Below, piece after piece: positions 6,643-14,412 of a stretch of 64,000 nucleotides of DNA (its first letter is position 1; each line of letters opens with the position of its first letter). The notes under the pieces were generated by a model. It was not told where the DNA came from and did not search any database. It saw only the letters and a program-made list of their open reading frames with translations. The position numbers and the translations under genes are program-made. Source of the stretch: Clostridiales bacterium (lineage in GTDB: Bacteria; Bacillota; Clostridia; Christensenellales; Pumilibacteraceae); assembly GCA_022511445.1 (NCBI GenBank), contig JAFLVE010000011.1, positions 62,001 through 126,000 of the forward strand, given 5' to 3'.

Positions 6643-8304
6643 CTAAAATTTCTTTTTGAGCACCGCGCCGAGCGAGGCGGAGGTGACGAGGTTTTGGTAT
6701 CTTAACAGCCAACCCGAGGTGTCGGTGTCGCGCGGCTTAAGCTTTTTGCGGCGCGCGTCCAAAACCTTGGCGGGAACGTCGAGAAGGATTCTCCCGCCGT
6801 TTATATCAATTTTAATCTGGTCGCCGTCCGCGGCGAGCGCAATCTTGCCGTCGCGTGCCGCCTCCGGGCAGACGTGCCCGATTGCCGCACCGCGCGTCGC
6901 GCCCGAAAACCTTCCGTCGGTTATAAGCGCAACGTCCTTATCGAGCCCCATTCCGACAAGCGCGGAGGTGGGGGAGAGCATTTCGCGCATACCGGGACCG
7001 CCCGCGGGACCCTCGTAGCGAATAACTATTACGTCGCCCTTTTGGATTCTGCCCGAGTAGATAGCCGCAACGGCGTCCTCCTCGCAGTTAAAGCACTTGG
7101 CTTTGCCCGTAAAGGTCATCATCGATTTATCGACGGCGGAGCGCTTTACGAGCGCGCCTTCCTCGGCGAGATTACCTTTAAGCACGGCAATGCCGCCCAC
7201 CTTACTCACGGGGTCGTCTATCTTATGTATAACCTCGGCGTTTTTAACGTGCGCATGCTCGTAGTCGTCGGCGAGCGCGTGACCCGCCACGGTGTGCGCC
7301 GAGCCGTCTATGAGGCTCTTTTTGGCAAGCTCGTGTAATACAGCCATAACTCCGCCCGCACGGTGTAGATCCTCCATGTCATGCTCGGAGGAGGGCGAGA
7401 GCCTGCAAAGCGTGGGCGTGCTGTCCGAAATTGTCTGAACAAGGTCGAGATTAAGCGCGACGTTGCATTCGGCGGCGATTGCAAACAAATGAAGTATTGT
7501 GTTTGTGGACGCGCCGAGCGCCATGTCGAGACGGAGCGCGTTGGTAAACGCGCGTTTTGTAAGTATCATGCGCGGAGTGATTGCATCCTCCACCAGCTTG
7601 CATATCGCCGTACCCGCGCGCTTTGCAAGGCGGATACGCTCGCTCGACGAGGAGGAAAGCGTGCCGTTTCCGGGGAGCGCCATACCGAGCGCTTCGCACA
7701 GGCAGTTTATAGAGTTAGCGGTGTACATGCCGCAGCAGCTTCCGCAGCCCGGGCAGGCGCAGTTTTCGAGCTTCGCCAGCTCGTCCGAGTCCATATCGCC
7801 TTTTTTGACCGCGCCGACCGCCTCGTACACATTGGAAAATCCAACCTTTTTGCCGTGGAAAATTCCGCTCTCCATAGGCCCGCCCGAAACGAAAACGGAC
7901 GGAATGTTGACGCGCGCCGCGCCCATGAGCATACCGGGTACAATCTTATCGCAGTTGGGTACGAACACAGCGCCGTCAAAGGCGTGACCGTAAAGCATGG
8001 TCTCCACGCTGTCGGCTATAAGCTCGCGCGAGGGGAGAGAGTAGCGCATGCCCTTGTGCCCCATGGCGAGTCCGTCGCACACTCCGATAGAGGGAACGAC
8101 GACGGGCGTGCAGCCGCCCGCATATATACCCGCTTTGACGGCGTCCGTAATGCGGTCGAGGTGCGCGTGACCGGGAACGATTTCGCTTTTTGCGGACACT
8201 ATCGCAATGATAGGCTTTTCTATTTCCTCGTCGGTCAGCCCGAGCGCTTTAAGAAGAGCGCGTTGGGGAGCCTTTTCCATGTTTGAAAAGAGATTGTGTG
8301 ACAT
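6643..8304 (-). CDS. ilvD: Dihydroxy-acid dehydratase
   Basis: Iron-sulfur enzyme that converts dihydroxy-isovalerate and its methyl homologue to the 2-keto acids of valine and isoleucine. At 553 aa it has the normal length. The cluster-ligand cysteines are visible in [12 protein letters not shown] and [17 protein letters not shown]. The C-terminal domain has the usual [11 protein letters not shown] and [11 protein letters not shown] motifs. The ATG at 8304 is preceded by GGAGCGG. A strong promoter lies 30 nt upstream and leuB follows on the same strand, so the pair probably forms one transcript. No T-box or leader-peptide attenuator is recognisable in the very short leader. Confidence 0.96.
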   Translation of the reverse strand: MSHNLFSNMEKAPQRALLKALGLTDEEIEKPIIAIVSAKSEIVPGHAHLDRITDAVKAGIYAGGCTPVVVPSIGVCDGLAMGHKGMRYSLPSRELIADSVETMLYGHAFDGAVFVPNCDKIVPGMLMGAARVNIPSVFVSGGPMESGIFHGKKVGFSNVYEAVGAVKKGDMDSDELAKLENCACPGCGSCCGMYTANSINCLCEALGMALPGNGTLSSSSSERIRLAKRAGTAICKLVEDAITPRMILTKRAFTNALRLDMALGASTNTILHLFAIAAECNVALNLDLVQTISDSTPTLCRLSPSSEHDMEDLHRAGGVMAVLHELAKKSLIDGSAHTVAGHALADDYEHAHVKNAEVIHKIDDPVSKVGGIAVLKGNLAEEGALVKRSAVDKSMMTFTGKAKCFNCEEDAVAAIYSGRIQKGDVIVIRYEGPAGGPGMREMLSPTSALVGMGLDKDVALITDGRFSGATRGAAIGHVCPEAARDGKIALAADGDQIKIDINGGRILLDVPAKVLDARRKKLKPRDTDTSGWLLRYQNLVTSASLGAVLKKKF

Positions 8305-8333
8305 ATACCGCTCCGATACTGTTTTCGCGTACC

Positions 8334-8362
8334 ATTATAACACAACAACACGGCGTTGTCAA
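8334..8362 (-). promoter_or_regulatory. Promoter of ilvD-leuB
   Basis: On the minus strand: TTGACA (8362-8357), 17-nt spacer, TATAAT (8339-8334). Both boxes match consensus fully. Confidence 0.88.
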
Positions 8363-8427
8363 TTTTTATTGAAAAATATAAGTCCTTTTGACCGCATTTT
8401 TGCTAAAAAATACCCGTTTTTTACCCC

Positions 8428-8470
8428 AAAAAAGCAAAACAGAGGGTACCGAACGACTCGATACCCTCTA
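8428..8470 (-). terminator. Terminator after the small membrane protein gene
   Basis: Long stem AGAGGGTA..TACCCTCT (8441-8470), followed on the minus strand by gttttgctttttt. The A-rich flank on the other side could serve the plus strand as well. Confidence 0.75.
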
Positions 8471-8494
8471 AAAACGTTTTGTTTGGTGTAAAGA

Positions 8495-8818
8495 TTAGAG
8501 AATTGTGGGGATGTTCCACTCTTCGAATTTTGCGCCGATTGCGGGAACGTAAGGCAGTATCGTGCTGACGATAAGGAACAGAGCAACCACTACAAACAGG
8601 ATGCGCAGTATCCAGCTGCCGGTAAAACCGCATGCGTTGTACAGCACGACGAAAATCATAAGGCACTGTATGACGGTACGAATGATCTCAATCGAGTTTT
8701 TGAGACCGTCGGGAACGATTTCTTGGTTGTAAACAAGTATCCACTTGACGGCGATAATCAGCGCATACAACAGTATTACGATTACCGATAAAAATTGGTC
8801 CAGCTTTCTTTGTCTCAT
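8495..8818 (-). CDS. Small integral membrane protein, 107 aa, unknown function
   Basis: Three hydrophobic segments are predicted: residues about 8-28 (FLSVIVILLYALIIAVKWIL), 47-65 (IRTVIQCLMIFVVLYNAC) and 68-90 (SWILRILFVVVALFLIVS). Short polar links separate them and the N-terminus is basic. The start has a clear GGAGG ribosome site. A short palindrome, aagcct..aggctt, with an internal TATAAT lies just upstream (8844-8865) and may hold the promoter. The gene sits alone between ilvD and the EIIC-like permease and has its own terminator. I do not recognise the family. Confidence 0.75.
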   Translation of the reverse strand: MRQRKLDQFLSVIVILLYALIIAVKWILVYNQEIVPDGLKNSIEIIRTVIQCLMIFVVLYNACGFTGSWILRILFVVVALFLIVSTILPYVPAIGAKFEEWNIPTIL

Positions 8819-8950
8819 TTTATTAACCTCCGGGGGAATTTACAAGCCTATTATAAAAAGGCTTTATTAAACGATTATGTTAAAAAGATTAGAATTGGAT
8901 TAGAAAACGTTTTAGGCGTATAATCGCCTTTTTACGCCTTTTATTAAGGC

Positions 8951-10219
8951 TTAGCCGAGAAGCATGTCGCCTTTGCGGATCCAACCTTTTTTTCGCATGA
9001 GCTCGGACACGAGAAAGGCGATAAGACCGGGGACGATTATATAGCAAACAAGAACCGCGATTAATACGTACCACCAGGCCTGACCGTTATTCATGGACGT
9101 TATAAACGTTTCGATTACGCCCACAAGCCCCGCCGTGCCCATACCGCTTCCCGTGGCGTCGCACGTTATCTTAAAGGCGGCGGAGGCAAGAGGTCCCGCC
9201 ACCGCGGACGCCGCCACGGCGGGAATGAGTATGCGCGGGTTTTTTCCGATATTGGGGATTTGGAGCATGCTCGTGCCTATGCCTTGCGACACCACTCCGC
9301 TCCAGCCGTTGTCCCTAAAGCTTGCTACCGCAAAGCCCACCATGTGCGCGCAGCAGCCTGCGCACGCCGCCGCCGCGCCGAGATCGCGCGCCGCGAACAA
9401 GTCCTCGGTTATAAGCGCCGAGCCGAATATCATTACGCCGAACGCCGCGCTCGACGTGGGGAAGGTGAGCAGTAGTCCCATAAGTACGGACACGAGTATT
9501 CCGAACAGGACGGGCTCCCAGTTTATCGCCATGGAAACGCCCTTGCCGAGCAGGGCGAACAGCATTCCGAACGGGATTCCGAGGCATATCGCAAAAACGG
9601 TACCCGCCGCAATCGCGGTGAGCGGCACGACTATTATATCTATCGGGGTTTTGCCCTCGACGAGGTCGGCGACTTCTATCGCGCCCACGGCCGCCACAAA
9701 CGCGCCTACGGGATCGCCCACCGTCGCGGCGAGACGGGAAAAATCGGCGGCGTTAATGCCTATCGTAAGGGAAGGATTGGCGGAAGCGCCGTACACCGGG
9801 ATTCCAACCACGGCGAAAATGTTGGTAATGTTCGCGCCTATCATTCCGGCGACCGCCGCGGTAAAGCCGGTCAGCCTCTTTGCTTTAAGGCTGTACGCAA
9901 TGCCTACGCCGATGCCCGCGCCCATTAAAAGCTTAGCTATCGCGCCGAGTAGGCTCATAACCTTGCCGAAGCCGTTGTATTCGTCCGCCTTAAGAGTAAG
10001 CGAGCCGATCTGCCCGATTATCGTGCCGATAATCAGCGTGCAAAAAAGCCCGAGCGCCATGCCCGAAAACGACTGAATAAAATATCTGTCGGCAAAATAC
10101 TTAAGCCACGATTTAAACGGCTTTCTTTCTTTTTTTGGCTCTGCCGCCTTTTGCTCGGTCGGCTTCGGCTTTTGTTCGGTCGCTTCGACCTCGGTAGCTT
10201 TTTCGATATTCTCTTCCAT
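8951..10219 (-). CDS. PTS EIIC-like membrane permease (PfoR-type family)
   Basis: Polytopic membrane protein of 422 aa with about ten hydrophobic segments. It has a charged cytoplasmic N-terminal tail rich in Glu, Lys and Pro (residues 1-40). The body resembles the PTS_EIIC_2 group that includes clostridial PfoR: glycine-rich repeats such as LMGAGIGVGIAYSLKAKRLTG and GMIGANITNIF. Proteins of this family are often annotated as sugar-PTS EIIC, but substrate and even transport function are generally untested. No EIIA, EIIB or HPr gene is nearby, so coupling to phosphotransfer is unproven. The ATG lies 6 nt after a TATAAT box, implying a leaderless mRNA. The family call is good; the function is unsure. 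Confidence 0.8.
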   Translation of the reverse strand: MEENIEKATEVEATEQKPKPTEQKAAEPKKERKPFKSWLKYFADRYFIQSFSGMALGLFCTLIIGTIIGQIGSLTLKADEYNGFGKVMSLLGAIAKLLMGAGIGVGIAYSLKAKRLTGFTAAVAGMIGANITNIFAVVGIPVYGASANPSLTIGINAADFSRLAATVGDPVGAFVAAVGAIEVADLVEGKTPIDIIVVPLTAIAAGTVFAICLGIPFGMLFALLGKGVSMAINWEPVLFGILVSVLMGLLLTFPTSSAAFGVMIFGSALITEDLFAARDLGAAAACAGCCAHMVGFAVASFRDNGWSGVVSQGIGTSMLQIPNIGKNPRILIPAVAASAVAGPLASAAFKITCDATGSGMGTAGLVGVIETFITSMNNGQAWWYVLIAVLVCYIIVPGLIAFLVSELMRKKGWIRKGDMLLG

Positions 10220-10225
10220 GCGCCA

Positions 10226-10254
10226 ATTATAGCATTATTATCTTTTTCCGTCAA
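10226..10254 (-). promoter_or_regulatory. Promoter of the EIIC-like gene (leaderless)
   Basis: On the minus strand: TTGACG (10254-10249), 17-nt spacer, TATAAT (10231-10226), then TGGCGC and directly the ATG. Confidence 0.85.
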
Positions 10255-10329
10255 TCATATAAGACGGTGCGCTTGTCGGTTGCCGTCGCACTCGTTAGGC
10301 GCTCGTTTGTTGCAAGCGCATTTTTGGGC

Positions 10330-10358
10330 TTGACAAAAAGGCGTAAGTTTTGTATGAT
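10330..10358 (+). promoter_or_regulatory. Promoter of the FakA-like small gene
   Basis: TTGACA (10330-10335), 17-nt spacer, TATGAT (10353-10358). It lies 47 nt before the start codon. Confidence 0.85.
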
Positions 10359-10405
10359 ACGTGTAGAGTTCGCATTTAGGCGGCAACAATAAAAGGAGAA
10401 CGATC

Positions 10406-10672
10406 ATGTCCGAAGAAAATCCTACCGAATTCCGCTACGATACCCAGCTGCTTCTCGAGGGGAAACGACTTAACCCTGACGGCATACGCGAATACTTCGA
10501 GGAAGAGCTCGTGGGCGACAGTCTTTTGGTTGTGGGCGACAGTCAGCTTGTTAAAATTCATTTCCACACCAACGAGCCGTGGAAGGTGCTCGAGTTCTGC
10601 GCGGGCGTCGGCGAAATTTACGATATAGTCATAGAGGATATGGTGCGCCAGTCCAACGGTTTACAAGGCTGA
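10406..10672 (+). CDS. Stand-alone FakA/DAK1_2-type domain protein, 88 aa
   Basis: The whole protein matches one segment of FakA, the fatty-acid kinase subunit of the DAK family. The matching landmarks are PTEFRYDTQLLL, GDSLLVVGDSQLVKIHFHTN and the closing IEDMVRQ, the region that follows the nucleotide-binding DhaL domain in the full-length kinase. Here it stands alone with its own consensus promoter and an AAGGAG ribosome site, so it is not a decaying fragment of a larger neighbouring gene. It lacks the DhaL ATP-binding domain and cannot be a kinase by itself. It could bind a FakB/DegV-type lipid carrier or another partner; that is inference. It precedes an ABC exporter by 51 nt. Confidence 0.8.
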   Translation: MSEENPTEFRYDTQLLLEGKRLNPDGIREYFEEELVGDSLLVVGDSQLVKIHFHTNEPWKVLEFCAGVGEIYDIVIEDMVRQSNGLQG

Positions 10673-10723
10673 TTTTTATTTTACCGACAAGGCTTAATTC
10701 AAGCCTAACAAATTGGTGTTATT

Positions 10724-11650
10724 ATGGAAGAAGTTAAACAGGTGCAAGGCACCGAGATTATCTTAAGAACGCAAAACCTTACGAAAAAGTTCGGGACTAA
10801 GGTTGCGGTGAACAACGTCAATATGACCATTCGCCGCGGCGATATTTACGGCTTTATCGGGCGAAACGGCGCGGGTAAGACGACCGCAATGCGCGTTATA
10901 CTCGGCATGGCAAATCCCACAAGCGGGAGCGTCGAGCTTTTCGGCGGCGAGCCGTTTAAGTCCGCGCGCAAAAAAATAGGTTCGCTCATAGAGGCGCCGG
11001 GGCTGTATAACGGCAGTACCGCATTCGAAAACATGAAGCGGTTTTCCATTCTGTACGGCGGCACGGACGAAGAGATTAACGATATTCTTTTGCTCGTGGG
11101 GCTAAGCGATACCGGCAAGAAAAAAGCGGGGCAGTTCTCGCTCGGAATGAAACAGCGGCTCGGGCTTGGTATAGCGCTCCTCGGCAATCCCGAATTTTTG
11201 GTGCTCGACGAGCCCGTTAACGGTCTCGACCCGGGCGGCATTATGGATATAAGGAACATCATCCTTAAGCTCAACAAGGAAAAAGGAGTCACCGTGCTCG
11301 TATCGAGCCATCTTCTCGACGAGCTCGCGAAAATCGTTACGCGCTACGGAATAATAAACGAAGGTAACCTCGTCGAGGAGGTAAACGCGGACGAGCTTAA
11401 TAAACGGTGCGTCGACGGACTGCGGATTGTGACAAACGACCCCGAGCGCACACAGGAGATTGTAAAAACCGAGTTCGGCATTACCGACTACACCGTAAAG
11501 GGCGCGGCGGTAATACTCCACGGCAACGGCAGTTATATCGATTCCGCCAAGATAAACGCGGCGCTCGTCGGCGCGGGGATTGCGGTAAGCTCGCTGAGCA
11601 TTCAGAACACCGGGCTCGAAGAATACTTTGTGGCGAGGTTGGGCAAATGA
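10724..11650 (+). CDS. ABC transporter ATP-binding protein (BcrA-like exporter type)
   Basis: ATPase subunit of an ABC-2-type exporter, 308 aa. Motifs are Walker A GRNGAGKT (about 46-53), signature FSLGMKQR, Walker B FLVLDEP and the H-loop SSH. A ~90-residue C-terminal extension follows the nucleotide-binding domain, as in BcrA/CcmA-type exporters of peptides or drugs. Its stop overlaps the permease start (ATGA), so the two subunits are translationally coupled. The ribosome site is weak (GGTG). The substrate cannot be deduced; bacitracin-type or lantibiotic-type resistance exporters are the closest in architecture, but no biosynthesis or sensor genes are adjacent. Confidence 0.9.
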   Translation: MEEVKQVQGTEIILRTQNLTKKFGTKVAVNNVNMTIRRGDIYGFIGRNGAGKTTAMRVILGMANPTSGSVELFGGEPFKSARKKIGSLIEAPGLYNGSTAFENMKRFSILYGGTDEEINDILLLVGLSDTGKKKAGQFSLGMKQRLGLGIALLGNPEFLVLDEPVNGLDPGGIMDIRNIILKLNKEKGVTVLVSSHLLDELAKIVTRYGIINEGNLVEEVNADELNKRCVDGLRIVTNDPERTQEIVKTEFGITDYTVKGAAVILHGNGSYIDSAKINAALVGAGIAVSSLSIQNTGLEEYFVARLGK

Positions 11651-12426
11651 AAAAGTTGTTTAGTTTCGAGCTTCGAAAGCTGTTCAGAATGAAGCTGCTC
11701 TATATTTGCCTCGGTCTTGCGTTTGTTCTTGCGTTTTTGAGCACTCTCATTACTTACTTTATGTTAAAGCAAGAGTTCGGCGATATGCTTGCCGAAATTT
11801 TGGGCATGTACGCGCCGACAGGACTGTCGCTGTTAAAGTCGTCGCTTTCCGGTCAGGACTGCTTGATTATAATCGCGCTTTTCGTTACGCTGTACGTTTG
11901 CGACGACAACAGGCACAACACGCTTAAAAACATCTACGCGAAAGGTTACGGCAGGGACGGAGTGTACTACTCAAAGCTTATTATTGCGCTTGCCGTGTCG
12001 GTTGTTTTCGTGCTTTTGGACTGGTTGAGCTCGTTCGTTTTCGGTTGCGCGTTCTTCGGCGTAGGGGAAGCGGACCGATATATCGCGGCCACGCTCGTCG
12101 TTCAGCTTCTTGCGGTGCTTGCCTACGCCTCGTTCTTTTTCTTTATTACGACGGCTATAAAAAAGACGGGCGGCTCGGTTGTTGCAAACGTGCTTATCCT
12201 TATGTTCGCGGCGCAATTGTTTTCGCTCCTCGACTACCTTATTTTCCGCGTTTCGCATAACGAATCGTTTATGATTTCCGAATATTGGCTTGACGGCATA
12301 ATAAAAGTAGTAGCGGGCGAAGAAGTCGTAGCAAAAAACTTTATCGTTTCGACGGTACTTTGCCTTATCTATGCCTCCGGCTTTATAGTCGGCGGAATGT
12401 TTATAAACCGCAAGCGCGAAGTGTAG
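11647..12426 (+). CDS. ABC-2 type transporter permease
   Basis: Membrane subunit of 259 aa partnering the ATPase just upstream. About six hydrophobic segments are visible: near residues 18-38, 72-88, 108-128, 143-166, 175-195 and 230-252. An N-terminal amphipathic stretch (FSFELRKLFRMKLLY), typical of ABC-2 permeases, precedes TM1. A charged loop RHNTLKNIYAKGYGR follows TM2, matching the usual coupling-helix region. The start ATG overlaps the previous stop by 4 nt; a much longer in-frame reading from 11407 lies inside the ATPase gene and is rejected. A strong terminator ends the operon. Confidence 0.88.
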   Translation: MKKLFSFELRKLFRMKLLYICLGLAFVLAFLSTLITYFMLKQEFGDMLAEILGMYAPTGLSLLKSSLSGQDCLIIIALFVTLYVCDDNRHNTLKNIYAKGYGRDGVYYSKLIIALAVSVVFVLLDWLSSFVFGCAFFGVGEADRYIAATLVVQLLAVLAYASFFFFITTAIKKTGGSVVANVLILMFAAQLFSLLDYLIFRVSHNESFMISEYWLDGIIKVVAGEEVVAKNFIVSTVLCLIYASGFIVGGMFINRKREV

Positions 12427-12449
12427 TCTCTATACCGAAAAAGCTTTAC

Positions 12450-12485
12450 GAGGAGTTTCGGCTTACGCCGACTCCTCTTTTTTTG
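12450..12485 (+). terminator. Terminator after the ABC exporter operon
   Basis: Stem gaggagt / actcctc with a nested cggc..gccg, followed by eight T. Confidence 0.88.
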
Positions 12486-12587
12486 TCGAAATAGTCATCG
12501 GAGTAATAACAGTACATAATCACGGTTTTTTTACCCCGTTGCTCGGACGGTAAAATTCGCAGTGTTAAAACGAGAAAAAACAAGGTC

Positions 12588-12616
12588 TTGATTTTTCCGA
12601 ACGAGTGTGGTAGAAT
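12588..12616 (+). promoter_or_regulatory. Promoter of the ThuA-like lipoprotein gene
   Basis: TTGATT (12588-12593), 17-nt spacer, TAGAAT (12611-12616). The ATG at 12636 has AGAGGG upstream. Confidence 0.7.
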
Positions 12617-12635
12617 GTAAAAAAGAGGGCTGATA

Positions 12636-13700
12636 ATGGAAAGATTTTTTAAGCAGCTATGCTCGGTTGCCGCCGTGGTCGCTTTGCTTTTTGTAACCGT
12701 CTTTTCGGCGGCGTGTACAGGTCCTCACGAGCACGAGTGGGGCGAGTGGATAAAGCGTGACGGGTCCGAGCACTATCGGGTTTGTAATTTTTGCAACAAG
12801 CGGCAGGTATCAAAGCACTACTACGGCGAATGGTTGCGCACCGAAATCGAGCACTATAAGGTATGCGAAGATTGCGGAGCGGAGCAGCGCGAGGCGCACT
12901 CCGAGGGCACTTGTTCCTCGTGCGCATACGGGTTTAAAGTGCTTGCGTTCGGCTTTGACGAGGGCGGCGACACGGCGCACTCCGACTTTGCGCGCGAGGC
13001 GAACGTTTGGTTTCCCGAGCGCGGCAAAGAATTGGGCTTTACATACGAGTTCGTAGGCACCGATTACGGCTATCTTAACGACGATACGCTCGCAGGCTAC
13101 GACATGGTTATTTTCCTCAACGACAGACCGTGGACGGAAGATCGGCAGGAGGCGTTTAAGCGGTTTATGGACGGCGGCGGGGCATGGATGGGCTTCCATT
13201 CGGCGGCGTTTTCCATGCGCGAGCTCGGCGGGTATTGGGATTGGTACCAGGACGACTTTCTTGCCTGCGGCGATTACGCCAAAAATACTTGGAACCCCAC
13301 CTCCGAGCCGCTGTTTGTGGAATCGTTCGATCATCCCGCAACAAAAAACCTCGACGACGAGATTTTTATCTCGGCGCCGTGCGAGTGGTACGGTTGGGAG
13401 TACGACCTGTTCGAAAACGAGGATATTACAGTGCTCTTAACGCTTAATCCCACGCGGGAAAATCCCGCCGGCGACCAGCCCGACAAAACAAAGCAGTACG
13501 AGATTTGGTACGACGGGCATTATCCAATCGCTTGGGCGAACGATAATTACAATATGGTTTACATGAATTGGGGGCACAACCTTCAGTCGTACAACAACGG
13601 CGCGGAAGGTAAACAGTCCTCCACATTCTCCTCGAACGAGCAGAACAAATTTATGCTCGATGCAATGTACGGTCTCGTACTAAACAGCTTGAACAAATAG
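12636..13700 (+). CDS. Lipoprotein with CxxC modules and a ThuA-like domain
   Basis: Predicted lipid-anchored extracellular protein of 354 aa. The signal peptide ends at Cys27 (FSAAC). Next come two to three short modules (about 30-100) with the pattern H-x-W/Y-G-E-W .. C-x-x-C (GEWIKRDGSEHYRVCNFC, then HYKVCEDC, then CSSC). From about residue 103 the rest is a ThuA-like domain, a class-I glutamine-amidotransferase-like fold found in carbohydrate-related proteins; DYGYLNDDTLAGYDMVIFLND, GGAWMGFHSA and FDHPATKNL are typical landmarks. ThuA proteins are linked to trehalose or other sugar metabolism, but the reaction is not established. The gene is alone with its own promoter. Confidence 0.82.
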   Translation: MERFFKQLCSVAAVVALLFVTVFSAACTGPHEHEWGEWIKRDGSEHYRVCNFCNKRQVSKHYYGEWLRTEIEHYKVCEDCGAEQREAHSEGTCSSCAYGFKVLAFGFDEGGDTAHSDFAREANVWFPERGKELGFTYEFVGTDYGYLNDDTLAGYDMVIFLNDRPWTEDRQEAFKRFMDGGGAWMGFHSAAFSMRELGGYWDWYQDDFLACGDYAKNTWNPTSEPLFVESFDHPATKNLDDEIFISAPCEWYGWEYDLFENEDITVLLTLNPTRENPAGDQPDKTKQYEIWYDGHYPIAWANDNYNMVYMNWGHNLQSYNNGAEGKQSSTFSSNEQNKFMLDAMYGLVLNSLNK

Positions 13701-13750
13701 AAGATCGTTTCTTTTTGTCTTGTTAATATATCATTAATAAGGAGTCTGCT

Positions 13751-14368
13751 ATGCAAAACAACAAAAATACGTCCGTAATAATCAAAACAGCTTTAGTCGC
13801 TTTAACGGTATTTTTATTGATTTCCGCCATAATGGGTCTGTTTAACATTTTCTCCTTCAGACAAATGGTAAATGCTCAAATCAGGGTGCCCGGGTACTAC
13901 GACGATTTAATGATTGAAGAGGAATTAGCGCAAAAGTTTATGGGTAAAACCGTAGTTTTATTAATGGAAGCGTTTGCCGTATTATTTCTGTTTTTGTTTA
14001 ATGCCTTGCATTTGATTTCTATTTTCGGGAACGCCGACGCGTCGTCCAAAATAGGAAACGTCGTCGCTGCTTCGATATGCTCCGCCTGCATGCTTATTGC
14101 CGTGGGTTTGTGTATATTTGCCACAAGTCAAGCGTTTACTTTTATCGATGAAGTACCGCACCTGGACCATTTCCCGGAGTCAATATATTATTACGAATAT
14201 ACTTACTTTCAATCTTATCAAAGCTGTGCTCTTTCGACGTTCGTCCCGATGCTTATCGCGGCCGTTATCGCCGCCGCGGCTAATATCGTCGCCGTCGTGT
14301 CAAACGCCGTAAAATTAAAAGGTACGCAATCGGACGAAGTGCCGTCGGACGGCGCAAGCAATCAATAG
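13751..14368 (+). CDS. Membrane protein, 205 aa, unknown function
   Basis: Four hydrophobic segments are visible: near residues 12-32, 68-90, 100-124 and 162-186. The extracytoplasmic loop between the third and fourth is rich in acidic and aromatic residues (HLDHFPESIYYYEYTYF). The C-terminus is polar (KGTQSDEVPSDGASNQ). The start ATG has an AAGGAG ribosome site 7 nt upstream. The zinc-ribbon/LRR_5 gene starts 44 nt after its stop on the same strand, so the two may be co-transcribed. No family is recognised. Confidence 0.75.
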   Translation: MQNNKNTSVIIKTALVALTVFLLISAIMGLFNIFSFRQMVNAQIRVPGYYDDLMIEEELAQKFMGKTVVLLMEAFAVLFLFLFNALHLISIFGNADASSKIGNVVAASICSACMLIAVGLCIFATSQAFTFIDEVPHLDHFPESIYYYEYTYFQSYQSCALSTFVPMLIAAVIAAAANIVAVVSNAVKLKGTQSDEVPSDGASNQ

Positions 14369-14412
14369 ACGGTTTTTACCGACGCCGTTAATTACATTCG
14401 GGAGGAAATTAT

